Origin: Lumbricus terrestris
Taxonomy: Eukaryota > Annelida > Clitellata > Crassiclitellata > Lumbricidae
Direction: 5' to 3'
DNA: 64,000 nt
Assembly: GCA_949752735.1 (NCBI GenBank)
Contig: OX457037.1
Span: 1,634,001-1,698,000 of the forward strand
Shown here piece after piece: positions 54,880 to 64,000 of this stretch. Each line of letters opens with the position of its first letter. Position 1 is the stretch's first letter. The notes under the pieces were generated by a model that had not been told where the DNA came from, searched no databases, and saw only the letters and a program-made list of their open reading frames with translations. The translations under genes and the position numbers were made by a program.

Positions 54880-55480
54880 GCGTATACTTACTACTGATCA
54901 CAATGCACTTGTCGAGAGAAATGATCGTCTACTGTCGTCAGAGTGTGGATGCTCCAGAACTCATGGATGGATTGCAGAGAGTAACGTCAATAAATATACT
55001 TGGAATAACCCTTAATTCTGATCTTCGAGTCGCCTCTCATATAGACAATGTAGTTTCATCTTGTGCTGGGTCCCTTCAAGCCCTGCGAACGTTGAGAGCT
55101 CATGGACTGTCACCGGATGCTCTTCTTACAGTTACAAGAGCAACTACTGTTTCCAGAATGATGTATGCTGCTTCTGCCTGGTGGTGTTTTACGACTGCTC
55201 AGGACCGAGCCAGGATCGAGCGCCTATTATCAAGAGTCCGTCGATCAGGGTAGCCTGCTTGCCAAATGACTCGCCTACTGCGACTGAAATGGTTGATCTT
55301 GCTGATGTTCGTCTTCTAGCTGCCGTTTCCAGAAACGACTTCCATGTTCTTCGACCGCTTTTCCCTCCGGTTGCTGATCGTCCCTACCAATTGAGGCCAC
55401 GCCCTCACAACTTTGTATTGCCAACCAAAGATGACAGACATTACATCTCTCAGATTTTGTATAGGAAGGCACCATAATGC
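54880..55480 (+). pseudogene. LINE ORF2 C-terminal fragment (CR1/Jockey-like)
   Basis: Frames read VTSINILGITLNSDLRVASH, SLQALRTLRAHGLSPDALL, ATTVSRMMYAASAWW and, after a frameshift near 55235, LPNDSPTATEMVDLADVRLL and RPRPHNFVLPTKDDRHYISQ. Typical distal ORF2 of CR1/Jockey-group LINEs. Its 3' tail (GAATATAATAATAATAA) ends at about 55735, tail to tail with the minus-strand LINE. It interrupts block B before the missing gene 4 exons. Confidence 0.75.
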
Positions 55481-56107
55481 TCATTAATGATGTTAAAAAA
55501 GAAGTAGGCTATAATCTCATTAACCTATAGTAGCCTATATAAGCATAGAATTATTCTTTTTGTAATTTATGTCATTTAAATTGTGCTCTCATCCAAAGAC
55601 AAATCCAACCAGTCAAGGCTAAAGACATTCTATAGGTAGGCCTATTATATTGTAATTGATAAACTGCTTTTTGTACCTGACAGCGGTGTGTCTATCAGTT
55701 TTTGTTACCATTAAACGAATATAATAATAATAACTTTTAAGTTTGCAGACACAAAGAAATAAGAAAACATATTATGAGTACATATAAAATATGCAATAGA
55801 TAGTAGAACAATAGAGAGTAAGTGAATCGACTAGTGAGGAGAAGAAGCTAACGCTTATCTAGTCATCCCCAACATTTTAATTAAGACTAAATAGGGAAGC
55901 AAAGATGAAAAACAAGATTCGACACCGTTGCTAGTGCTTAGTTATTAACTTATTTATAGCTTACAAAGAGTCAGCTGTTTAAAGCAATTGTTTTTTTAAA
56001 GGCCAACTTAAAGGAGTTGAGGGAGATGAAGGAACGGATGTTAGGGTCAATGGTATTCCAGAGTTTGGGACCTGAGAGTCTGACAGTGAATTGTTTAGTG
56101 TTACATG

Positions 56108-59100
56108 CTATGTGATGACTTTGTGATGTATGTTGTAGCGTGATCTGGTGTTATAGTTGTGGATGGAAGCATTGGTTGTGAAACAGTCCTTAAAGATACT
56201 AGGTAGTAAATGGTTCTGATGTCGGTGCATGAATACTGCCAGTTGGAGTTTAAATAAGTCATAAACAGTTAGTAGTTCAATAGTTTTAAATAAGCCTGCT
56301 GAGGCAGCCCGGTGGTGGGAGCCAGAGATGATTCTAACAGCCCGTTTCTGTAACATTAGCAGGGGTTTGAGGCGAGTTTTGTAACCACCTGCCCATATAA
56401 TAATACCATAATTAAGATAAGATAGGACAAAGGTGTTATAGAGTGTTTTAAGCGTAGGGAGGAGAAGAATATTTTTAAGCCTATTAATTATTCCAATAGA
56501 TTTAGCAATCTTGTTTTTGATAAAGGTGATATGGGATTTCCGTCCAAGATGCTCATCTATGATTATACCCAGAAATTTAGTCTGGGATACACGGGATATT
56601 GTTAACAATTATAGTTTTAGATTGGTCCTCAGGGATCCCCTTTCCTATACTGAAGAATAAGATATAATTGGAATTTTTAATATTAAGAGATAATTAGCAT
56701 TAAACCAAGTAGACAATTGGAGTAATTCAGAGTTCATGCATTCAAACAAGTCATTTACATTATCAGAAGAGATAAAAAACAGTGGTGCCATCAGCAAATA
56801 ATTAAAAGAGGAGCTTATTGGAGCAATTACAGATATCATTGATATAAATTAAAAATAGCAAAGGGCCTAGGATGGATCCTTGGGGAACCCCGAAACGTAT
56901 GGTAGCCAAATCAGACGAGTCTCCACGATAAGCTACTAGTTGTTGTCTATTGGACAAATAAGATTTAAACCACTCTAAGACAATTCCTCTAATGCCATAA
57001 TGGCAGAGTTTATCATTTAGGATAACATGTTTGATTGTATCGAAAACCTTCGATAAGTCCAGAAAAACACTGATAGCTGAACACTGACGATTATCAATGG
57101 CATCAGATAATTTGTCAACATCTGCTAGGATAGCATGGGTAGTGGAATGACCTTTTCTGAATCCAAATTGCTTGTCATATAGAATATTATTCATTTCATT
57201 GAATTTAGATAATCTAGAATGCATGACTCTTTCAAAAATTTTAGAAAAACAGGTAAGTTTAGATATGGGTCTGTAGTTAGCCATGTATTGGCAATCAGTA
57301 GATTTAAAAATAGGAGATATATTAGCAAGTTTCATACTTCTGGGCACAATGCCTGTTATAAAAGACTGTTTAATTAGGTGAGCAGTAGGTTTGGAAATAA
57401 TAGGCGCAAGTTTTTTAATTAATGATAGGAACAGGCAATTCGCAACGATCGTAAGACTTAGTGATTTTAAGATTAGAGTATATCATATAGAGAACATATT
57501 GATCAGCAATTTCACATTCAGTAACCGGTGTAGTAAACATACAACTAGGGTTAGGAGTTTTTAGGTAAGAGGAGTAAAGGGTGGAAGTCGGGGGAATAGT
57601 AGCAGCCATTTTAAGGCCTATAGAAACAAAGTAGTCATTAAATAGGTTAGCACAGGTTGTGGGATCCTCAATAGCAATACCATTAACAATAAGGGGCAAA
57701 TTAGAGACGCTCTGACTTTTTGTTGTATTAAAGTTTTAATAATCTTCCAAGTTTCAGTAAGGTTAGTTCTATGTTGTTCAAGGACATCAGCGTAGTACGA
57801 TTTTTCACGGTTACGTAGAATAGCAGTTAGTTTGTTTTAAAGTTTTTATATTTAGCCAATGCCTTATCAGTTTTAGTTTTCAGAAATATTTTATAAAGTT
57901 TATTCTTAACTTTGCAGGTTTTGAGCAAGGACGGGAACAACCAGGGTTTCATTTTAGTTTTATATATTCTAGCTTTCCTAGTTATTAGTTATTAGCGGAT
58001 GACTAGTATTATAGCAATTAAGTAGTGTATTATTCAGGGAATTGAGGATAAGGTCAGGGTTATTTAGGTTTAGTGTATCACACCAGTTTTCTAAATTAAG
58101 GGCGGCTTGAAGATTAGAGAGTGCCATATCATTATTAGGGCGACGAAACACAAATTTAGTCGTATTTGTGGGCTTAGAATAAAGATAAATAACCACAAAG
58201 ATCGGGAGATGATCACTAACACCCGAAAGTAGTAAACCGGGGCCATCCTTAAAGCTAAGGGAGTTAGTGAAGATGTTATCAATCAAGGAGGAGATGGCTT
58301 TCGTGATCCTAGTAGGTACTTGAATAAGAGGACGAATGAGAAATGAGGACATAACATTCAAGAAATCGTTAGTATGTTGGTGCGTATCCAGGTTGAGTAA
58401 ATTAATATTGTAATCGCCACATAGATAACAGACTTTATTGGTATCACTAGTAAGTTTTCCATAGTGAGGTTAAAAAGGTTGAGGTCAGTGTTTGGAGGTC
58501 TATAAATAGAGGCAATAATGAAAGGAGGGACGATAGGACTATTAATCTGGACAAAGATGGATTCTAGGGTAGTGTCCACACTGGTTAGAAAGTCAACAGA
58601 TTTAGCCTGTAGGGAGTCATCAACAGGCAATGCCACCCCACCTCCTACTCCCACAGCCCTAGATTTAGTGAATGTGGTGTACCCAGGGTAGACCAGGAGG
58701 TTTTCATTATCATCCTTAGTCCAAGTTTCAGTGAGAGCAAAAACATGAAATTTATGGTTAATATTACTTAGATATTCCCAAAGGGTAGAATAATTTTTAA
58801 AGTAGCTCCTAATATTAAGATGAAGGATTTTAATGCTATGTTGAAGTTTGGTTCGAGAGATCATACTGTTAAACTCGTCCTCAGTAAAGTAGCTGGAAGC
58901 AATCCCAGGCAAGGGTTTAAATAGGTTAATATCAGGGTCCATATTCCTATCAGATCCAATAAAAGTATCCGCAATAGTTGATAAAGGGTTGATGGTCTGG
59001 AGAAGAGGATCAGGCTTGGATAAACTAGTACTAGGGTCTAAGTACGCCTCAGGTCTAGTGGCGGTAACAGTCGTGGAAGTTAAAGGAATAGGAGACCAAG

Positions 59101-59290
59101 TAGTAAGCGCAGGAGAAGTGGTTAGCTGTGGCGTAGGGACAAATGCAGCAGCATCAAAGTAGGGGAGAGCTCTAAGTCCACAGAGGTTACAGGAACAAAT
59201 AGAGAGACTAGTAGCATGGCAGGTAAACGAACAGAGGATATCATTATGGTAACCGTCATCAGAGAAGTCAACTAGAAATTTTGATGCCAT
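56108..59290 (-). pseudogene. LINE ORF2: APE endonuclease and reverse transcriptase, broken
   Basis: Endonuclease: IKILHLNIRS near 58850, LTETWTKDD near 58720, SIYRPPNTD near 58490, then SDHLPIFV near 58215 (catalytic SDH). [44 protein letters not shown] (first catalytic Asp), [13 protein letters not shown], then a motif C that reads FADGTT instead of FADDT (about 56790), so one catalytic Asp is lost. The frame changes at about 58360, 57970-57700, 57400, 56830 and 56620. Distal part: FLGIIIDEHLGRKSHI and YNTRSRYN. CR1/L2-like by motif style. Confidence 0.8.
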
Positions 59291-59971
59291 TGAGATTGAG
59301 AATTAACTGTTTAACATAATGAATTCTAATAGAATAAGTTAACATGACCTGTTTTAAAGTTATAACCACATTAGTACAACATTGACCTAAGCTAGTTGTA
59401 CATAGGATGCAAACAGTTATCAGCGTGTTCATGTCGCTATCAACAGTAAAGAACAGCACAGAATAACATTGACACATGTAAAGAAGAAAAAAAGGTCAAA
59501 ATGGAAGTTGCAACCATACCTGGTGCCTAAATGTCGCGAAAGGATGGAGCCTCCAGTGGAACCTGAGGCAATGTTCATTGTCATCCATACGGTGATATAG
59601 CAACCGACGGGTGCATAGTCAGACAGCAGATCTTTCGGAAACCAGGGGATGTAGCCGGGGTAGCAAGATAATCCGATGAGTAACGGGGTGAATCGTAGCC
59701 GCAGTCACAAACTAACGAGTAAAGCTTTCTCTTGGCGTAATGCACTAACGAATGGTGATTACTCACGGAGAGAGAAGATGTAGCCAGGTTTGGGAGTAAT
59801 CCAGCGAGGAGTGTCGACGTAGAACACGAGTCGTTGAGGTAAGGGAAGGGGTTATTGAGCACAGTAAATCCATTCTTCCGAGGGGCCGAGGAGGGTGAGT
59901 AAGTAAGATCATTCTCGCGAGGAACCGAAGAGGTGAGTTTGAGGTGCTGTCACGTCATCGGAAGGCAGCAA

Positions 59972-60808
59972 CTAAATATGCAATTGTTCCTCCAGTGGCA
60001 ACAATGAGTTGACAAGTCGCTTTCTATCCTCTCCTGGTAACGATACGTAAAGTTTCCCGTTCCAAGACCAGATGCTCTTTATTCTTTGGTCTTTTCGGTA
60101 TGTGTTGATGAATTTCGTATTCTGTGGAGTTAGGTCTTCCGAAATACCAATATGTGTGCCCTTGAGGTGGCGTCGGTTCATGAGGACCTTGTTGCGGATT
60201 TCCTTATTAGAGAAAGTGACAATAAGTATGGGTTTTGGTGTGAAACCAGAGGATGTGTCGGAAGGAGGATGCAGTGTCGATGAAGGTTTCTTGCCTGAAA
60301 TCACTGTTACATTTGCTATGTTGGATTCGGATATTATGTCGTGGATGTTGAGTTTATCTCTGATGATTGAGAGCACTTCCAGCTTGGCTGTCTGTTCTTC
60401 AACCAGGATGCCGGTGAAGCGCAGGTTCATGCATCTCGATTGTTGGTCAAATTCGTTAATTGCTTGACTTGTCGTTAAGTTGTTATTTTTTAGAGCAGAC
60501 GACTTTACTTTTATATCAGCTATGGTTTCAGCTTGGAGGTCCGATTGAAGCGACTCTGTTGCGCATTGTTTGGCAAGTTGAGATATTTGTTGTTCCGCTG
60601 TGGTTAGTCGAGAATAATATTATTGAGCTGCGAACCTCAGAGTGACATCTTCAGTGAGCAAAGATGCTATTTCGGAGCGAAGGCTTGTCACAGCCTCCGC
60701 CATGGAGGATTTGACAGCTTTCGATACTGACTGTTCAATGAGTTTGGCAATGTCAGGCCACGATGGGAGTACGTTTGAGCTCACCTGGGCGTCGCTAGTT
60801 TGCTCCAT
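59972..60808 (-). pseudogene. LINE ORF1 (coiled coil and RRM-like), with stop codon
   Basis: The N-terminal part (60808-60620) is a short coiled coil (SWPDIAKLIEQSVSKAVKSS) ending in a stop. The same frame resumes as NLRFTGILVEEQTAKLEVLS, then an RRM-like domain with ILIVTFSNKEIRNKVLMNRR and IWSWNGKLYVSL. This is the standard ORF1p arrangement of many LINEs, an RNA chaperone. Confidence 0.7.
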
Positions 60809-60989
60809 GTCGAATTAATTATAGTTTATAGTTCTACGAATTTCTCAAAGATTTCGCATACTAATTGTCTGGTTAAGTTTTAGATGAATTTTGCTGACTT
60901 TCTATGCTCCCGCCTGTAGCATTAATAATGTTTCCAATCCGAAAATGAAGAGAATCGCAAATCCACCGCCATCTTGTGGGTGCGTTTTC

Positions 60990-61345
60990 TCGGAGTTGTT
61001 TGTCCTTTAGTTTTCGGTTTAAGCAGGATTCAACTTCAACATGTTTATTGATCCCCAAAAATATGAAAACAGACAATTATGCGTTCATAATAGTACACAA
61101 AGTGATTAAATTGCAGCTAACAATTAATAATTGCGAATGGCATAGCTTAGTGTACAATCATTACTGTGAAATGTAGGGAGCAATAGGCTACCCGAAGGGA
61201 GTGATCCCGCTATTGGGCCCTATTTACCAAAGGAAAAAATTCTTCACTGTAATATGATTAATGATAATAGAATAGCTGACTATCATGGTGAGGTTGTGCA
61301 AGTTTTGCTGAATTCCTGAGCATTTGCCGCCATCCAAGGATATTG
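60990..61345 (-). repeat. Inverted fragments of the Ig2 exon end and 3' flank
   Basis: The complement of 61285-61340 matches the end of the type I Ig2 exon (ATATCCTTGGAT, GCAAATGCTC, AAAACTTGCACAACCTCAC), and the complement of 60996-61025 matches its 3' flank (TTAAACCGAAAACTAAAGGA). Placed head to head with block C, so an inverted duplication with later loss or insertion. Confidence 0.7.
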
Positions 61346-62165
61346 TCGATATTGTCTTCAGACTAAGTGCTACTCCATCATAATAATTATGTCTTAATAT
61401 TTGGATGTCACTGCCATCGTTGATTATTGGATTTCTGCGTTTTGTTGAGAAAAGCATCATCCAGGATAAGGACGTTTATTGAAACATTTTGTTTTATTCA
61501 ATTAAACATTAAAGTTATCTCATTTCAGAGTCATGCTTACACAAGATACGTCTCGTTGCATGTTCCCTCACAACATGCAAATAATTCATCGTGGTCAACA
61601 TTGTTTCTGTTTAGAAACTCGGTCGTTTTGTATCGGTTTCTCTAGCCCACACGATGTCGACACATTAAAGCCTATATAAAATTATTAGAGAAGCATGAAC
61701 ACAATCCGCTACCTTGCTTCATTTACAGGAAGAGGTTCATTGTGTTCACGCATTCCGAACAGCCCAACTACTTTCAATGTGTCGTCAACGTCACTTTTGC
61801 TGACAGCACTATACATCCCATTCTTCCGAATATAACCTGGAAACTCAACGGAGCTTATCTGGCAACGTATAGGCTACACTTCAGAGAACGAGGATTGACC
61901 CGTACGTCTACTATGCAGAATCGATCATTACAACCAACAGTCGCACTCGTGGGAAATACACGTGTGAACTGACTTTTGATGCACCGACTGAAATACAATA
62001 TTCTTGGATCGCGGAAAATGCTCCGGAGTTCAGCAAAACTTGCACAACTTCACCATAGTCAGCTTGCTTTTAAACCGAAAACTAAAGGACAAACATGGAT
62101 TGCCTTAACCTGTGTCAGCGTTTGCATAATATTTGTTGTCATAGCCATCGCGATTAAAAATCATG
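61325..62165 (+). repeat. Duplication block C (partial)
   Basis: Matches block A 17997-18830 (TGTCGATATTGTCTTCAGAC to ATCGCGATTAAAA) with intron, Ig2 exon and 3' flank only. Confidence 0.85.
61729..62058 (+). pseudogene. Ig2 exon of a type I gene, frameshifted (block C)
   Basis: The acceptor TTTACAG is kept. The exon follows genes 1 and 3 but has an extra GGCTA at about 61872 and a deletion near 61950 (GTGGGAAATACACG against GTGAGAAAGTATACACATG), so no single frame covers it. Signal peptide and Ig1 exons are absent. TAG at 62056-62058 is conserved. Dead copy. Confidence 0.85.
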
Positions 62166-62663
62166 GGTAGTAGGGTGCAGTGAAAATATATATCAGAAGT
62201 AATCTGTAAAATTAATGCAGCGATTGTTTTAGATCTTTTACCTCCCCAACGACTTTGTAGGTAGGGTGGGTTGTAACGAGTAACTCGTGTATTTGAAATT
62301 TTTACCATCTTTGCAGTGTCATATTGTTGACTAAATGTAGGCTGGCAAAAATTTTCTCCTGCATTTTATGTTACCATGTTGCATGTAGATTTAAGAAATA
62401 TTTTGAAAAAGCCTTGTGAAATTAATAATGGACAGTTTGGACACACCAGAGTTGAACAAAATCACCAAAGAAATGGCAAAGCAATAACACAAGACATTTA
62501 AAATTGAAGAAAAAACCATTATGTTGTAGACGTTACACACAGTCGCACACTCATGATCTCACAGTCGCACATGACTGACTAATAGTGACTATTGAGTAAT
62601 TGACATATCAAAATGTTCCCTATTACCCAATACTCAATAGGGCAAATATCCCATTACCCAACA
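62166..62663. other. No gene seen
   Basis: AT-rich flank; contains the small repeated phrase CAATACTCAATAGG/TTACCCAATACTC near 62620-62645. Confidence 0.5.
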
Positions 62664-63943
62664 CTACTCCGATTTCGTGTTGAATACTGGCATAATAGAT
62701 CTAGACTCTAGTCGCGCTCTTATGAAACCATCTCTCGATGTATTACCGCATACAGCTGACGATGCCTCTGTTACCAACTTTACGCAGCGTTCCACAGCTT
62801 GGGTGTGACAAGGGAATCTTGGAAAGTTGATCAGTGGCGATTCCTTACATTTCACAAAAGCTGTAATATCAACGTCAGAAATATTGGCTGTTAACGGTGG
62901 TTCAGTTACGTGACATGATTGCCAGTCTGTTAGTTCCGTATAATCTTCAGCATTGCAGTTGAATTCTGGCACTTTGAATACTCGTACGGCGATTTTGGCA
63001 GTGTGTTCACTCCTGGCTTTCAGTATTCGAGGCAAACCTAATTCGCGGATATGTTTTCTGTCATCGGTTATCATTCCAAGTAGCAGATTTTCTGGGTGAC
63101 CAAAGTATCCGTTGCGATTAAGTGTTGCATTGACAACCTTCCTCAAATCGTCGGGTAGATATCTTGACAAATGAATTGTTTGCCACAGATGTCTTGACCG
63201 ATCCTTGCATGAAGGCTTACTTTTTATTGAGAACCACATTTGAGCGTAAACTGTGACGACATATCGCGCCAGAGTTTTCAAACTGTCTGATGGATCTGCA
63301 GTGGCAACATACAAACGCAATAACCTATTTGCAGTCGTCAACCATCTTGAATGATTCATTGCGCCAGGTGCTCTCTTTGACAGAGCTAATGGACAATGAC
63401 CACTGGATACGGCGTTTGTAATCTCCAACAAATACTTCTGGTCGGTGCTTAGTTCACTAATGTTAACATCCGGAAGTTCACTGGAATCTTTTCGAATTCA
63501 GAAATTGGCAATTCCTCACAGTTTGATAACGCTTTGCCGATCGGACCAGAAAATGCACGCGGGCCACTTGTTGGTCCATCAAGATGTTGCAGTAAGTGAC
63601 GAAGTGGCAACTCATTGCAATGCAGCTGGCATACGAGCCACTGCAGTGGCTTCTGAAGTCCAAGTTCCAACAATCGTATTACTCCACCGTTTTTTCCAGT
63701 ATTAACGTTAGTGCCATCGCACCCAACAGCGACAACTTTATCGACAGCTATCTTGTTCAAAGAAAGGAAATCAGTTATACTTGACTTTATGTCTTTTGCA
63801 GTTCCGGACTTTGGTGTCACATGGCCAAGGTAAGAAGATCCTGGTTCTTGGAGTAAGGAATAATGTTCTTCGGTTACAGTTCTGCGATAATATTTACAAT
63901 TATCTTCACTGTTAACCATTGTCTGATCTTTGCGACCGCACAA
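62664..63943 (-). pseudogene. Transposase-like gene (RNase H-fold, hAT-like?), frameshifted
   Basis: Two minus-strand frames. The first (63943-63449) reads EEHYSLLQEPGSSYLGHVTP, GCDGTNVNTGKNGGVIRLLE and PLQWLVCQLHCNELPLRHLL. The second (to 62664) reads NAVSSGHCPLALSKRAPGAM, NHSRWLTTANRLLRLYVAT, MWFSIKSKPSCKDRSRHLW and NRNGYFGHPENLLLGMITDD. The second frame is open upstream past its first ATG, so the join lies near 63470-63490 and a 1- or 2-base indel separates them. The GCDGTNVNTG-type motif with downstream helical, zinc-free text fits a DDE/RNase H-like transposase family that recurs in cnidarian and arthropod genomes (memory). The gene extends beyond the window or is also broken at its 5' side. 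Confidence 0.6.
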
Positions 63944-64000
63944 AGATCTTCAGAGATTTGTTTATATTGCAGCTGCTTCCTTTTCTTTCTTCGCTCTCTT

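Larger units (their letters stand above)
55740..60850 (-). mobile_element. Degenerate CR1-like LINE, almost full length
   Basis: Minus-strand order: ORF1 (60808-59972), ORF2 endonuclease (59290-57978), reverse transcriptase (57699-56108) and a 3' UTR down to about 55740, next to ATTATTATT. Both ORFs carry frameshifts and stops. No target duplication identified with certainty. The right end is close to inverted pieces of Ig block sequence. Confidence 0.8.

Noticed and set aside
63445..63784. Plus-strand ORFs at the right end
   Set aside because: Antisense shadows of the transposase-like frame.

Overview
The window is eukaryotic, invertebrate genomic DNA. It is AT-rich, intron-rich and crowded with transposable elements, and it carries a large endogenous DNA virus-like element (Polinton/Maverick type) at its left end. 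The TE mix (Polinton, CR1-like LINEs, hAT, piggyBac-like, mariner-like and Helitron elements) and the very frequent palindrome TAGGCCTA suggest a marine invertebrate, perhaps a deuterostome such as an echinoderm. That taxonomic guess rests on memory and is weak.

Region 1 (1 to about 14,165) is the right part of a Polinton. Rightward genes encode the C-terminus of the packaging ATPase, a penton-like protein, a pX-like membrane-active protein, a catalytically degenerate dUTPase-fold protein, a membrane/coiled-coil protein, a 300-aa conserved protein preceded by two chimeric tandem copies, a pVI-like protein and the double jelly-roll major capsid protein. Convergent leftward genes encode two phage-like fibres with C1q-like heads, an adenovirus-type cysteine protease with its triad, a decayed HNH endonuclease and a protein-primed family B DNA polymerase with all exonuclease and polymerase motifs. 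Integrase and the other terminus lie left of the window. Most genes are open. The pX-like gene is cut by a 710-bp non-autonomous Helitron, and the HNH gene has a stop codon and a frameshift. Nearly every start codon is preceded directly by an (A)TAAA run.

Region 2 (about 15,028 to 62,165) is a tandemly duplicated cluster of small genes for secreted immunoglobulin-like proteins. Block A (about 15,028-25,705) is repeated as block B (about 30,330-54,838), with a remnant block C (61,325-62,165). Each full block has two genes. Type I (genes 1 and 3) has a signal peptide exon plus two Ig exons and ends there. Type II (genes 2 and 4) continues in gene 2 into a Thr/Pro stalk, a small Cys-rich exon and a 113-residue Cys-rich terminal domain. 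All introns whose borders can be read are phase 1. Genes 1 and 3 are intact, gene 2 has one uncertain exon border, gene 4 is frameshifted and block C holds one broken exon. The first Ig domain has a conserved extra N-terminal Cys whose likely partner differs between the two types.

Because blocks A and B are paralogous, many insertions in one have an intact empty site in the other. These include an LTR retrotransposon deletion derivative (34,803-40,334) in intron 1 of gene 3, a second Helitron (49,510-50,161), a piggyBac-like MITE (43,109-43,764), several hAT-like MITEs with 8-bp target duplications, a foldback element, and a 2.9-kb composite insertion holding a hAT that itself holds a mariner derivative. 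The right end has a degenerate CR1-like LINE (about 55,740-60,850, minus strand) and a broken transposase-like gene (62,664-63,943). No rRNA, functional tRNA or CRISPR array was seen.
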